Source of the DNA: Bradyrhizobium liaoningense
Lineage (GTDB): Bacteria > Pseudomonadota > Alphaproteobacteria > Rhizobiales > Xanthobacteraceae
NCBI RefSeq assembly: GCF_018130785.1
Contig: NZ_JAFCJT010000002.1
Span: 496,001-560,000 of the forward strand
DNA: 64,000 nucleotides
Direction: 5' to 3'
The notes under the pieces were generated by a model. It made no database searches. It was not told the DNA's origin and saw only the letters and a list, made by a program, of their open reading frames with translations. The position numbers and the translations under genes are program-made. Positions 1 through 8,585 of this stretch are shown here, in pieces. The first letter of the stretch is position 1, and every line of letters begins with the position of its first letter.

Positions 1-40
1 ACGCTACAGAAGCGCAAATTGTCGCCACAGGGAGTTCATC

Positions 41-1018
41 ATGGACGCATCGTCCAGCACGGGTGCAGTGCACCAGCCCGGCCGCGGCCGGATCTACTCT
101 TCGATCGTCGAGGCTTTTGGCGACACGCCGATCGTGCGCTTGCGGCGGCTGCCGGGCATGCACAGCGTGAACGCGACGATTTTGGCAAAACTTGAATATT
201 TCAATCCCGCCGCGAGCGTGAAGGATCGCATCGGCGCGGCCATGATCATCGCGATGGAGAAGGCCGGCATCGTCAAGCCTGACACCGTGCTGATCGAGCC
301 GACCTCCGGCAACACCGGCATCGCGCTCGCCTTCGTCGCGGCCTCGCGCGGCTACCGGCTCAAGCTGGTGATGCCGGAATCGATGTCGATCGAGCGGCGC
401 AAGATGCTGGCCTTTCTCGGCGCAGAGCTGGTGCTGACGCCGGCGGCACAGGGCATGAAGGGCGCGATCGCGACCGCCGAGGAGCTCCTGAAGACGACGC
501 CGAACTCGGTCATGCCGCAGCAGTTCAAGAACCTCGCCAATCCCGAGGTGCACCGTCGCACCACCGCGGAGGAGATCTGGAATGACACCGCCGGCAACAT
601 CGATTACTTCGTCGCCGGCGTCGGCACCGGCGGCACCATCACCGGCGTCGGCCAGGTGCTGAAGCCGCGTAAAGCTTCGCTACGTGTTGTTGCGGTCGAG
701 CCGGAGGAGAGCCCGGTGTTATCGGGCGGCCAGCACACGCCGCACAAGATCCAGGGCATCGGCGCGGGCTTCGTGCCTGACATCCTCGATCGCTCCGTGA
801 TCGACGAGATCGTGAAGATCAACTCGACGACCGCGATCGAGACGTCACGGGCGCTGGCGCGGCACGAGGGCATTCCCGGCGGCATCTCCTCGGGCGCGGC
901 GATCGCGGCGGCGCTCCAGATCGGCAAGCGGCCGGAAGCTGCGGGAAAAACCGTTCTGGCAGTGGTGCCGTCCTTCTCCGAGCGGTATCTTTCGACGGCT
1001 CTGTTTGAGGGAATCTAG
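41..1018 (+). CDS. cysK: Cysteine synthase (O-acetylserine sulfhydrylase) family
   Basis: PLP-dependent beta-synthase, 325 aa, expected to make L-cysteine from O-acetylserine and sulfide in the cytoplasm. The PLP lysine lies in ASVKDR (Lys61), the phosphate loop is TSGNTG (88-93), a glycine loop GTGGT lies near 195-199, and the SSGAA segment near the C-terminus belongs to the cofactor site. The length is normal for CysK/CysM, and the first ~17 residues are a non-conserved extension. The ATG at 41 follows a GGGAG Shine-Dalgarno. The next gene starts 4 nt after the stop, so they are probably co-transcribed. CysK, CysM and cystathionine beta-synthase-like enzymes share these motifs, so substrate choice is inferred. 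The promoter is outside the window. Confidence 0.88.
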   Translation: MDASSSTGAVHQPGRGRIYSSIVEAFGDTPIVRLRRLPGMHSVNATILAKLEYFNPAASVKDRIGAAMIIAMEKAGIVKPDTVLIEPTSGNTGIALAFVAASRGYRLKLVMPESMSIERRKMLAFLGAELVLTPAAQGMKGAIATAEELLKTTPNSVMPQQFKNLANPEVHRRTTAEEIWNDTAGNIDYFVAGVGTGGTITGVGQVLKPRKASLRVVAVEPEESPVLSGGQHTPHKIQGIGAGFVPDILDRSVIDEIVKINSTTAIETSRALARHEGIPGGISSGAAIAAALQIGKRPEAAGKTVLAVVPSFSERYLSTALFEGI

Positions 1019-1021
1019 GAC

Positions 1022-1264
1022 ATGGCGGATCAACCACCGAGGCGGCCGCGCACGCTTGGCGATGCGAGGACGGAGGCAGAGGCGGCGTTCAAGAAGGTGA
1101 CCGCCAAGGTCGCCGCGCCGCCGCCGAAGCCGAACGTGGCGCCGGGGATCAAGGAGCAGGTCACGCTGCGCATCGATCAGGACGTGCTGGAGTTCTTCCA
1201 GGAGGGCGGCCCCGGCTGGCAGGACCGCATCAACGAAGCGCTGCGCAAGGCGGCGGGGAAGTAG
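1022..1264 (+). CDS. BrnA-like antitoxin-type small protein (orphan)
   Basis: 80 aa, with a basic Pro/Ala-rich N-terminal half. The C-terminal ~35 residues (VTLRIDQDVLEFF, then GWQDRINEALR) match the ribbon-helix-helix region of the BrnA/DUF4415 antitoxin family. Such proteins normally pair with a BrnT ribonuclease toxin, but no BrnT-like gene is visible on either side. It follows cysK almost without a gap. It may be an orphan DNA-binding regulator. Family assignment is by motif reading only. Confidence 0.65.
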   Translation: MADQPPRRPRTLGDARTEAEAAFKKVTAKVAAPPPKPNVAPGIKEQVTLRIDQDVLEFFQEGGPGWQDRINEALRKAAGK

Positions 1265-1310
1265 GCGCCAGCTGCCAGATCGGGGGCCGAAAGCCGGCGC
1301 GCCCGCGAAT

Positions 1311-2063
1311 TCAGAGGACCTGCGACAGAAACCGCTGCGTTCGCTCGTCCTTGGCCGCCGTAAACAATGTTTCCGGCGGCCCGTGCTCGACGATCACACC
1401 GCGATCGGTGAAGTAGACGTGGTCGGCGACTTCACGGGCGAAGTTCATTTCATGGGTGACGAGGAGGCATGTCATCCCATCCTCGGCAAGCTCCCGGATG
1501 GTGACCAGGACCTCCTTGACCGTTTCCGGATCGAGGGCGGCGGTCACTTCGTCGAACAGCATGATGTCCGGCCGCATCGCCAGCGAGCGGGCGATGGCCA
1601 CGCGCTGCTGCTGTCCGCCGGAGAGTTCGCCGGGATAGGTGTCCTCCTTCCCCGCGAGCCGCACCTTGGCGAGCAGCGCCCGGGCACGCGCTTCGACCTC
1701 GGCGCGTTTCTGACCGAGAACGTGGATCGGCGCCATCATCACGTTCTGGAGCGCGGTCTTGTGCGGGAAAAGGTTGTATTGCTGAAACACCATCCCGACC
1801 TTGCGGCGAAGCGCCAGCTTGTCGAGCCTGGGATCGGAAACCTCGATGCCTTCGATCTGAATGCTGCCGGACGAGATCGGCTGGAGCGCATTGATGCAGC
1901 GGATCAGCGTGGATTTCCCTGATCCGGACGGGCCGATGATACAGATCACCTCGCCCTTCCTGACCGACAGGCTGATGCCCTTCAGAACCTCGAGAGCTCC
2001 GAACGACTTTCTGACATCGACGCATTGGACGATGGGCTGATCCGGAGTCCAGCTCGTGGCCAT
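1311..2063 (-). CDS. Polar amino-acid ABC transporter, ATP-binding protein
   Basis: 250 aa ATPase of the GlnQ/HisP type that drives uptake through the two adjacent permeases. Visible motifs are Walker A GPSGSGKST (44-52), Q-loop FQQYNLFP, signature LSGGQQQR, Walker B IMLFDE and switch histidine VTHE. The reading frame stays open far upstream through the permease gene, but homology starts at MATSW, so the ATG at 2063 is chosen; it lies 11 nt after the stop of the upstream permease. It is the last gene of a minus-strand unit running from the oxidase at 5814. Confidence 0.92.
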   Translation of the reverse strand: MATSWTPDQPIVQCVDVRKSFGALEVLKGISLSVRKGEVICIIGPSGSGKSTLIRCINALQPISSGSIQIEGIEVSDPRLDKLALRRKVGMVFQQYNLFPHKTALQNVMMAPIHVLGQKRAEVEARARALLAKVRLAGKEDTYPGELSGGQQQRVAIARSLAMRPDIMLFDEVTAALDPETVKEVLVTIRELAEDGMTCLLVTHEMNFAREVADHVYFTDRGVIVEHGPPETLFTAAKDERTQRFLSQVL

Positions 2064-2074
2064 GCTCTGTTTCC

Positions 2075-2917
2075 TCAGCGTACGCGGAACCGGCGCTCGA
2101 GACGGGCGGTCCAGAGGTTGATCGGATAACAGTAGAGAAAGAAACAAAGCAGCGCGAAACCGTAGAGCGGCGCGAACAGCTCCGGCCTGCCGCCTTCGGC
2201 GGCATGCACCTGCGCCGTCAGGGTGAGCATTTCCGAAACTCCCACGATCGATGCGAGCACCGTCGACATCGCGACGATCGCATAGATGTTCATCCAGGGC
2301 GGCAGCATGCGCTTGATGCATTGTGGCAGCATGATCAGCCACATGGTCTGGCGCCGCGTGAATGACAGCGATTCCGCCGCTTCCCACTGCGTCGACGGAA
2401 TGGAGCGGACGGCACCGCGCACGACTTCGGCGACATTCGCCATGACGGGCAGGGCGAAGCCCACCGTCGCCTTGATCCAGTCGGGCAAGGGGATGGTCGT
2501 CTTGAACAGGGTGACCTGGAAAGGCACCAGGAACATCACGAAGAACAGCAGCACCAGCCAGGGCGCGTTGCGGAAGAATTGCGTGACGAGCCAACTGACA
2601 GCGGCGAGCAGCCGGGACTCCGACAAAAGGGTCAGGCCCAGGCCAAGCCCGGCGATGGTCCCCAGCAACATCGCCAGCAGGGAGATCAGGATGTTGAAGG
2701 CGAACCCGCGCAGCAACAGCGGTGACCACTTCACGATAACTTGCAGCGGGGACAACATCGCGGGTCCGGCCTGCGCCCACGCGGTGGATGCGGCCATCAT
2801 GGCGCAGAAACACAGGATCGCAGCGGACAGCGGGCTGATCCGAACGGACATCCGGGGCGGCGCGGGGCGATACGGCAGAAGGACGGCAAGCTTGTGCCCG
2901 GACCCGGTGGTCTTCAT
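2075..2917 (-). CDS. Amino-acid ABC transporter permease (second subunit)
   Basis: 280 aa inner-membrane permease of the HisM/GlnP family. After an unusually long N-terminal part with its own hydrophobic stretch (ILCFCAMMAASTAWAQA) comes the typical core: FRNAPWLVLLFF, then the EAAESL coupling loop that contacts the ATPase. The ATG at 2917 overlaps the stop of the upstream permease (ATGA), indicating translational coupling. An internal start (MSVRISPL) is possible. The partner is the permease at 2914-3669. Confidence 0.88.
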   Translation of the reverse strand: MKTTGSGHKLAVLLPYRPAPPRMSVRISPLSAAILCFCAMMAASTAWAQAGPAMLSPLQVIVKWSPLLLRGFAFNILISLLAMLLGTIAGLGLGLTLLSESRLLAAVSWLVTQFFRNAPWLVLLFFVMFLVPFQVTLFKTTIPLPDWIKATVGFALPVMANVAEVVRGAVRSIPSTQWEAAESLSFTRRQTMWLIMLPQCIKRMLPPWMNIYAIVAMSTVLASIVGVSEMLTLTAQVHAAEGGRPELFAPLYGFALLCFFLYCYPINLWTARLERRFRVR

Positions 2918-3669
2918 CGCGCATATCCGGGGATGCGCATCGCCCGTTCCCAGCGATGCATCAGCCAGACGAGGACCCCGACAAGGATGCCGTAGGTCGC
3001 GAGCAACACGACCATCATCTCGAAAACGTTCTGCGATTCCGACCAGATCTGCTTGACCGCATACAACGTTTCGGGAACGGCGATCGCGTAGGCGAGGGTG
3101 GTCGTCTTGAGCAGGTTGACGAGGTTGTTGTTCAGCGCGGGAAGGCAGACGCGAATTGCCAGCGGAAGGACGATGTGGATGTAAGCCTTGAGGCGCGTAT
3201 ATCCGAGCGCCTCCGCGGCTTCCAGCGTCGTCCTCGGCACCGCCTCGATGCCGGAGCGGAAGATTTCCACGTTGAAGGCGCCCGCGAACAGCGACAGCGA
3301 AATGATGGCCCACTGCACGTTGCTCAGCAGTGGCACGCGCATGCCGGCCGCCTCGACGGCCGGCAGCATGGTGCCGAGGCCGAAATAGAAAAAGAAGAGC
3401 TGGACCAGCGGGGGCGTGTTGCGGAACACCACCACGAAGGCATTGACGGGCAGCCGCAACAACATCGACGGACTTCCCTGCAGCAAGGCGCCCACCGCAC
3501 CGATGATCAGGCTCAGCAGGATGGTCGTGACACTCAGAAGCAGCGTCATCTTGAGGCCACCGAAATAGCGGTCCCAATCGTACGCATCGTAGAACACGGA
3601 GAAATTCAGCCCCGTCGTCTCGTAGAGGTGCTGAAACCAGTCGCCGATTGCCTGCATGTTGCGCGACAC
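2914..3669 (-). CDS. Amino-acid ABC transporter permease (first subunit)
   Basis: 251 aa permease of the HisQ/HisM family with about five membrane spans. It contains the family hallmark FRNTPPLVQLFFFYFG and the EAAEALGYTR cytoplasmic loop that docks on the ATPase. It overlaps the second permease by 4 nt and follows the binding-protein gene by 86 nt. The substrate is probably an amino acid or N-methylated amino acid, judged from the oxidase gene upstream; this is inference. Confidence 0.9.
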   Translation of the reverse strand: MSRNMQAIGDWFQHLYETTGLNFSVFYDAYDWDRYFGGLKMTLLLSVTTILLSLIIGAVGALLQGSPSMLLRLPVNAFVVVFRNTPPLVQLFFFYFGLGTMLPAVEAAGMRVPLLSNVQWAIISLSLFAGAFNVEIFRSGIEAVPRTTLEAAEALGYTRLKAYIHIVLPLAIRVCLPALNNNLVNLLKTTTLAYAIAVPETLYAVKQIWSESQNVFEMMVVLLATYGILVGVLVWLMHRWERAMRIPGYAR

Positions 3670-3755
3670 CGAAGTCTTGAGGCGATGCCTCGTATCAGTG
3701 CATTGGTTCGACCTGTTCAGAGCGCAGGACCGTTCTGGCGCTCCGCCTCACGTGC

Positions 3756-4568
3756 TCATTTGTCCTTGAATTGCTCGTGCATGGAGAGAGAATATTCGGT
3801 CGGCGTAATGCCCCACTTCTTTTCCGCCGCCACGATGAAGCCGGTCTTCATCCAGTCCTTTGTCGTATCTTCGAGCAGCTTCTGAAGACTGGTGTTTTCG
3901 AGCGCGACGGCGATCATCCATGGCGATGGCAGAACGCCTTTGAGCGGGAGGTCATAATCCGTCTTCCACTCGTCCTCGAGCAGCTTGCCTTGCAGGAAGG
4001 TCTGATCGTAGACATAGCCGATGCAGTTGCCCTGCTTCATGGCGAACAGAGGCTTCTCCGAGCCGTCGAACGCAACGATTTCGGGGCCGTAGGATTTGGC
4101 GACGTCCTTGTTGTACCAGGCCCCCGACGTGGCGCAGACGGGTTTTCCCTTGAGGTCGGCCCAGTCCTTGATGCCGGACTTCTTGTTGAGGAGGATGTTC
4201 ACATAGTCCGAGTAGTACAACGGTTCGATGGCTTGAACCACGCGACGGCGTTCCGGCCTGTCCGACATGGTCGCGATCAGCAGGTCAACCTTTCCCTGCT
4301 GAAGAAATTCGATTCTGTTGGAGGCCGCGACCGGAACGAGTTCGAGTTTGACTCCGAGGCGCTTGGCAATGTCTGCGGCGAGATCCGGCTCGATGCCGAC
4401 CACGTTGCCCGTGGGATCGCGGAAGCCGAAGGGCTTGTAGTCAGCCTTGACGCCGACATTCAACGTGCCGCGCTGCTTGATGGCATCGACACCATCGGCG
4501 GCTTGGGCACTGCCGAGCATCAGGAGCAACGCAGCACCTGTCATCATGGAACGGACAATGTCTCTCAT
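3756..4568 (-). CDS. Periplasmic amino-acid-binding protein of the ABC transporter
   Basis: 270 aa solute-binding protein (SBP_bac_3 family). Residues 1-23 form a signal peptide ending AQA. The mature start (IKQRGTLNVGVKADYKPFG) and the GIEPDLAADIAKRLGV segment are typical of polar amino-acid receptors, as is MSDRPERRR (the TxxRxxxxxF region that holds the ligand carboxylate). It delivers substrate to the permeases at 2075-3669. It lies 76 nt downstream of the oxidase gene, so the five genes probably form one transcript. Confidence 0.9.
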   Translation of the reverse strand: MRDIVRSMMTGAALLLMLGSAQAADGVDAIKQRGTLNVGVKADYKPFGFRDPTGNVVGIEPDLAADIAKRLGVKLELVPVAASNRIEFLQQGKVDLLIATMSDRPERRRVVQAIEPLYYSDYVNILLNKKSGIKDWADLKGKPVCATSGAWYNKDVAKSYGPEIVAFDGSEKPLFAMKQGNCIGYVYDQTFLQGKLLEDEWKTDYDLPLKGVLPSPWMIAVALENTSLQKLLEDTTKDWMKTGFIVAAEKKWGITPTEYSLSMHEQFKDK

Positions 4569-4644
4569 CGGATGACGCCTCCAGGATTGTAATCACGATG
4601 CGCGCTGCGCGCGCTTTCTCAAGATACAAGGCTCGTGCCAAACG

Positions 4645-5814
4645 TCACGAAAATCGAGAGATGGAGAATGGGCTGAGGTCGATCGCGCTTCGACCGTCGG
4701 TCACCATCCCGGCCACGACATTGCCGATACCTGCCGAGTGCTTGAAGCCGTGGCCCGAGCACGCCGAGACGACGCAAATCCTGTCCTGGTCGGGATGGCG
4801 GTCGATGATGAAGCCCCGATCGGGCGTCACCGTGTAGATGCAGGCGGCCGCCTGCGCGACGCGCGGTGTGGCGCCGGCGAGCCGCCCCTTGACGTGCTTC
4901 CGGTACATTTCAGCCGATTCCGCGGGATCGACGGTGCGGTCGATGGTGTCGGCCGTCGTGCTGGTCTCGTACTGCTCGGTCGCGACCTTGAGGCGATGAT
5001 CGCCGGGCAGGGGCGGGAAGCCGTAGAGGTAGTCGACATCCGTCGCGCCATGCATCCAGATGAATACTGGGGCGTTGGCGCGATACGCGCTGGTATCGTC
5101 GAGCTCGTACCAATGCAGCACCTGCCGCTTCACCGTGAGCACGCGGTCAAACGGCGCGCCAAGCAGGTGGGCATTCCAGCCGCCGGCCGACACCACCACC
5201 TGGTCCGCCTCGAATGTGCCTGAGGACGTTTCCACCCGAACGGCGGAGCCTTTCTGCACGATCGAGAGAACTTCGACTCCCGTGCGTATCGTTGCTCCGA
5301 GCTGCTCCGCGCGCGTCAGTTGTGCCTTGATGCAGCGCTCCGGAAAAACGTACCCTCCGCCGGGCTCGTAATATGCCTTCTCGTTGCCCTGGAGATTCAG
5401 GAACTGCGGGAAACGATAGGCCACCTCTCGCCCGTCGATCACTTCATGAGCGATGCCGAAGTCACGCGCCGCCCCGATCGAGCGCGCGACGAAATCCGGC
5501 TTGCCGTGGTGCGACGTCTCGCCGACACCGGGCGCCATGACGACGAGGCCGCATGGGTTCAGCAGCTCGGCAGATGTCTCGGCTTCGAGCTCACGCCAGA
5601 TCCGGTGGGTATCGAGCACCAGGGGCACGTAATCGCGGCCTTCACCGACCGCCTGCCGGGTGATGCGGGTTTCGCCGTGGCTGGATCCCATCGTATGGGG
5701 CGGTTCAAATCGATCGAGACCGACCGCCTTCACCCCTCGCTTGGCAAGTTGATAGAGAGCCGCGCTGCCCATGGCACCGAGGCCGATCACCAGAATATCC
5801 GCTTTCTCGCTCAT
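4645..5814 (-). CDS. FAD-dependent amine oxidase, monomeric sarcosine / N-methyl amino acid oxidase type
   Basis: 389 aa, the normal size for MSOX/SolA enzymes, which oxidise N-methyl amino acids to the amino acid, formaldehyde and peroxide. The N-terminal Rossmann motif is GLGAMGS (11-17). The SSHGETRI segment and the C-terminal SACSGHGFKHS, whose cysteine carries the covalent flavin in this family, are both present. It heads the minus-strand unit with the ABC transporter and is divergent from the LysR gene at 5941, which suggests inducible uptake and oxidation of one substrate. Exact substrate (sarcosine, N-methyltryptophan, pipecolate or other) cannot be read from sequence. Confidence 0.85.
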   Translation of the reverse strand: MSEKADILVIGLGAMGSAALYQLAKRGVKAVGLDRFEPPHTMGSSHGETRITRQAVGEGRDYVPLVLDTHRIWRELEAETSAELLNPCGLVVMAPGVGETSHHGKPDFVARSIGAARDFGIAHEVIDGREVAYRFPQFLNLQGNEKAYYEPGGGYVFPERCIKAQLTRAEQLGATIRTGVEVLSIVQKGSAVRVETSSGTFEADQVVVSAGGWNAHLLGAPFDRVLTVKRQVLHWYELDDTSAYRANAPVFIWMHGATDVDYLYGFPPLPGDHRLKVATEQYETSTTADTIDRTVDPAESAEMYRKHVKGRLAGATPRVAQAAACIYTVTPDRGFIIDRHPDQDRICVVSACSGHGFKHSAGIGNVVAGMVTDGRSAIDLSPFSISRFS

Positions 5815-5885
5815 GGATCGGGGGCTGCTTAATTGTTAGGACAGCGCGAATTCTGCTTTTAAATGTGGCTCTGCTACAAGGATAA

Positions 5886-5919
5886 TTCATGGAATGAAGC
5901 GAATTTGCATATTCATATG
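5886..5919. promoter_or_regulatory. Candidate LysR operator region with two inverted repeats
   Basis: The 126-nt divergent gap between the oxidase and LysR genes holds two short palindromes: TTCAT-GGA-ATGAA (5886-5898) and CATAT-TC-ATATG (5908-5919). They lie 22-55 nt upstream of the LysR start. LysR proteins usually bind such AT-rich dyads in divergent promoters, so these are operator candidates. This is inference from position and symmetry. Confidence 0.4.
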
Positions 5920-5940
5920 ACTTTTGCTTAAGTTGCCGAC

Positions 5941-6900
5941 ATGCAATCACCTGTTCCCGATCTGCGAAGCTTGCAGATAGTCGCTGCCGTTGCGGACTCC
6001 GGCAGCATGATGGAGGCGTCCCGCCAATTCGGGATGACGCAATCCGCGGTATCTCAGGCGGTGCGGCGTGCCGAAGCCGCGGTCGGCGTCGCCTTCTTCA
6101 ACCGGAGCCGCAGGCCGCTGACGCCGACGCGGGCAGGGCGCATCCTCGCAGACCGCGTTCTCGATCTGAATCGCGACTTCGACGTGCTTCTCAGCACGCT
6201 CCGGGCTGCGGCGGAACAGTCTGCGCGTATTGATCTCAGGCTCGGGCTCGTCGATTCCTACGCGGGCACGGTCGGCGCGCATCTCGTCAAGGAGCTCATG
6301 ACGGGCTCGATTGCGCTAAGCTTGTCTGCATGGTCGGGTCTTGCTCACTCCCATGCGGAGGCCCTGGTTCGTCGCATGATCGACGCGGCGATCACCTGCG
6401 ATGCGATGGACGACCTGTATGATGTCGAGCGCTTCCCGTTCTACCGCGAGCCATACCTGCTCGTGGTGCCACGCGGACTGGAGGCCGAATTCGCCGATCT
6501 CGATTTGCGCGAGATTCTCGCCCGGCATCGTCTGGTCCGGCATAGCGAACGCTCGTACGTCGGGGCTCAGGTCGAGCGCCATCTGAGCCGCTTGGGCATT
6601 CGGCCGCCACGGGCTTTCGAGTTTGACACCTCGGACAGCCTGGTGGCCATGGTCGCGACCGGCATGGGCGTGGCGATCACCACGCCGCTGTGTCTGTTGC
6701 AGGGGCTTGCACACGCGCCCCAGGTCAGCGCTCTCCCGTTGCCGGGCCCTGGATTCTTTCGCGAGCTGCTTCTGGTGACCCGCCGTGGAGATCTCTCATC
6801 CTTGGCGCCGCGCATCGCCGAGATGGCCCGAATGAGCATTACGACGCAAGCGATGCCGCGCGTCCGGACGCTCGTGCCCTGGTTCACCCAGGATTATTAG
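5941..6900 (+). CDS. LysR-family transcriptional regulator
   Basis: 319 aa. The N-terminal winged helix-turn-helix (about 5-65) reads SLQIVAAVADSGSMMEASRQ followed by MTQSAVSQAVRR and FNRSRRPLTPTRAG, classic for LysR. The remainder is the periplasmic-binding-fold effector domain. It is divergent from the oxidase-ABC transporter unit and is its most likely regulator, probably activating in the presence of the transported substrate. A strong bidirectional terminator follows its stop codon. Confidence 0.9.
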   Translation: MQSPVPDLRSLQIVAAVADSGSMMEASRQFGMTQSAVSQAVRRAEAAVGVAFFNRSRRPLTPTRAGRILADRVLDLNRDFDVLLSTLRAAAEQSARIDLRLGLVDSYAGTVGAHLVKELMTGSIALSLSAWSGLAHSHAEALVRRMIDAAITCDAMDDLYDVERFPFYREPYLLVVPRGLEAEFADLDLREILARHRLVRHSERSYVGAQVERHLSRLGIRPPRAFEFDTSDSLVAMVATGMGVAITTPLCLLQGLAHAPQVSALPLPGPGFFRELLLVTRRGDLSSLAPRIAEMARMSITTQAMPRVRTLVPWFTQDY

Positions 6901-6905
6901 CAAGA

Positions 6906-6931
6906 AAAAGCCCGGCGAGAGCCGGGCTTTT
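6906..6931. terminator. Bidirectional intrinsic terminator
   Basis: Stem AAGCCCGGC / GCCGGGCTT with GAGA loop, flanked by A-rich and T-rich runs on both sides, between the convergent LysR and caspase-like genes. It can serve both strands. Confidence 0.85.
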
Positions 6932-6953
6932 GTGTTTGCGATCTGGTCTCGCC

Positions 6954-8381
6954 TCAGCGGCGGAACATGCCGCCCATCATGCCGCCGACGACACCGCCAA
7001 CGAAGGCCGCGCCGGCCGCATCGCCCGGGTTGCTGCGCTGCTGGGGAGCCGGCGCGCTGCTCGGAGCCGGAGCGCTGGCACGTCGGGCCGCCTTCTGGCT
7101 GCTATCGCTTGCGGTCGGCGGAGTGGCCACGACCTCGGAGAGCAGGGCCTTATGCTGGTGTTTATTGAGATAGCCGGACGACGGATAGCCGCGCGCGGCC
7201 TGCCAGCGCTTGATCACCGTTCGGGTCTCGTCGCTGAACGCCCCGGTCTGCTTGGTATCGAAGCCGAGCCCGGTGAGGCGGCGCTGCACGTCGCGACGTC
7301 CGTTCTTGTCGAGGCCGATCTGGTCCTCGGTGAGCTGAGTGGCCTCGTCGGTGAAAGTCGCAGGATCAACGCCGGCGTTGAGCGTACGAGTAGCGGTCGA
7401 GGGGCCGCTCTTGATCGCCGCGAGGCGCGCCAGCGCCAGCGCCTTGAACTGACCGTTGGGATAGGCGGTGAGGTAGGCGTTGAGCTCTTCCGGTTTGTTC
7501 GACTCCTTCACCGAGCGCCAGTATTCGAGCTCGACGCCATCGGAGCTGCCGGCGGTCGCCGCCGGCACGCTGCCAGCCGCCGTCGGCGCCGCGTTGGCAA
7601 CCTGCGTCGTCGGTGCCTGGTTGAGATAGACCGCGCCGATCAGGTTGGTGTGGCCCCAGGGAAGCTGGCCCTTGTGGGTTTCTTCGTTGACCTGGGCGCG
7701 CACCGACGTCATCGCCTGCTGGATCTCGACGCCGGGCTTGGTGATGTTGTCGATCAGCGCGCGGGTGAACGGGCTGTTGTTGCCCTCCTGGCCGTCGAGC
7801 GCGGTCTGGCCCGGGCCGGTGGCGAACGCGATCAGCGTGCCTTCGCCCGACTTCATCTCGGCAAGACCACTCTGCACGTTGACGCTGCGGGTCGCCGAGT
7901 TCGACTTGATCTTGGCGGCGAACGGATTGTCGCGGCAAGCATCGAGGAAGACGAGCTTGACCTTGGCGTCGCCCATGGTCTGCTCGAGCGTCAGGTCGAT
8001 ATTGATGGCTGCCCCCAACTTGACATCCATCTCAGACTTGATGTCGGCGTCAACAGGCAGGAGGTAGTTGCTGCCGCTGACCGCGATGCCGTGGCCGGCG
8101 TAATAGAACACTGCGACATCGGAGCCTTGCGCCTTGCGGCCGAAGTCCAGGAGCTTCTCTGTCATCTGGTCGCGGGTGAGGTTGGATCCTTCGATCACCT
8201 CGAAGCCGACATTGCGCAGGGTCGCCGCCATCGCCTTGGCGTCGATCGGCGGGTTCGGCAATTGCGCGACGTTCTTGTAGGAGCCGTTGCCGACGACGAA
8301 GGCGACACGGCGGTCGGCCTTCGCGGCACTGACCGACAGTGCCACGCACATCAGCGAGGCGAGCAAGGTGAGAATGCGCAT
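6954..8381 (-). CDS. Secreted caspase-like (peptidase C14) protein with peptidoglycan-binding-like domain
   Basis: 475 aa. A signal peptide (1-22, ending AKA) precedes a caspase/metacaspase p20-like domain (24-250): RVAFVVGNGSY, catalytic histidine in YYAGHG (His97), catalytic cysteine in FLDACRDNPF (Cys149). A linker rich in Ala/Pro/Thr follows, then a segment resembling a TPR/SPOR-type repeat (LNAYLTAYPNGQF) and a peptidoglycan-binding-like helical domain (RRDVQRRLTGLGF, RWQAARGY). The C-terminus is Gly/Met-rich (GGVVGGMMGGMFRR). The frame is open to 8483, but the signal peptide begins at the ATG at 8381. Both catalytic residues are intact, so proteolytic activity outside the cytoplasm is plausible; the substrate is unknown. 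Confidence 0.82.
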   Translation of the reverse strand: MRILTLLASLMCVALSVSAAKADRRVAFVVGNGSYKNVAQLPNPPIDAKAMAATLRNVGFEVIEGSNLTRDQMTEKLLDFGRKAQGSDVAVFYYAGHGIAVSGSNYLLPVDADIKSEMDVKLGAAINIDLTLEQTMGDAKVKLVFLDACRDNPFAAKIKSNSATRSVNVQSGLAEMKSGEGTLIAFATGPGQTALDGQEGNNSPFTRALIDNITKPGVEIQQAMTSVRAQVNEETHKGQLPWGHTNLIGAVYLNQAPTTQVANAAPTAAGSVPAATAGSSDGVELEYWRSVKESNKPEELNAYLTAYPNGQFKALALARLAAIKSGPSTATRTLNAGVDPATFTDEATQLTEDQIGLDKNGRRDVQRRLTGLGFDTKQTGAFSDETRTVIKRWQAARGYPSSGYLNKHQHKALLSEVVATPPTASDSSQKAARRASAPAPSSAPAPQQRSNPGDAAGAAFVGGVVGGMMGGMFRR

Positions 8382-8585
8382 CTGAAATCCCCCAACAGAA
8401 TCGAATTGCAGGCAGCAACAAATTGGCAACGAACCTACACGAAGCGCCCGACTTCGCACCACCAAAACGGCGGTACGTCGCAATCAACCCGCTGCTGTGT
8501 GGCCGAATGTGCACGATGGAATACCCCTCCAACGTGATCCAAATCACACGGCCACTTCGTTTTGTCGCGCGAGGCGGCGCGAGGT

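Noticed and set aside
6690-8537. Long plus-strand frame of 615 codons opposite the caspase-like gene
   Set aside because: It is the antisense of a well-supported secreted protein and has the His/Asp/Arg-rich composition of a GC-rich shadow frame.
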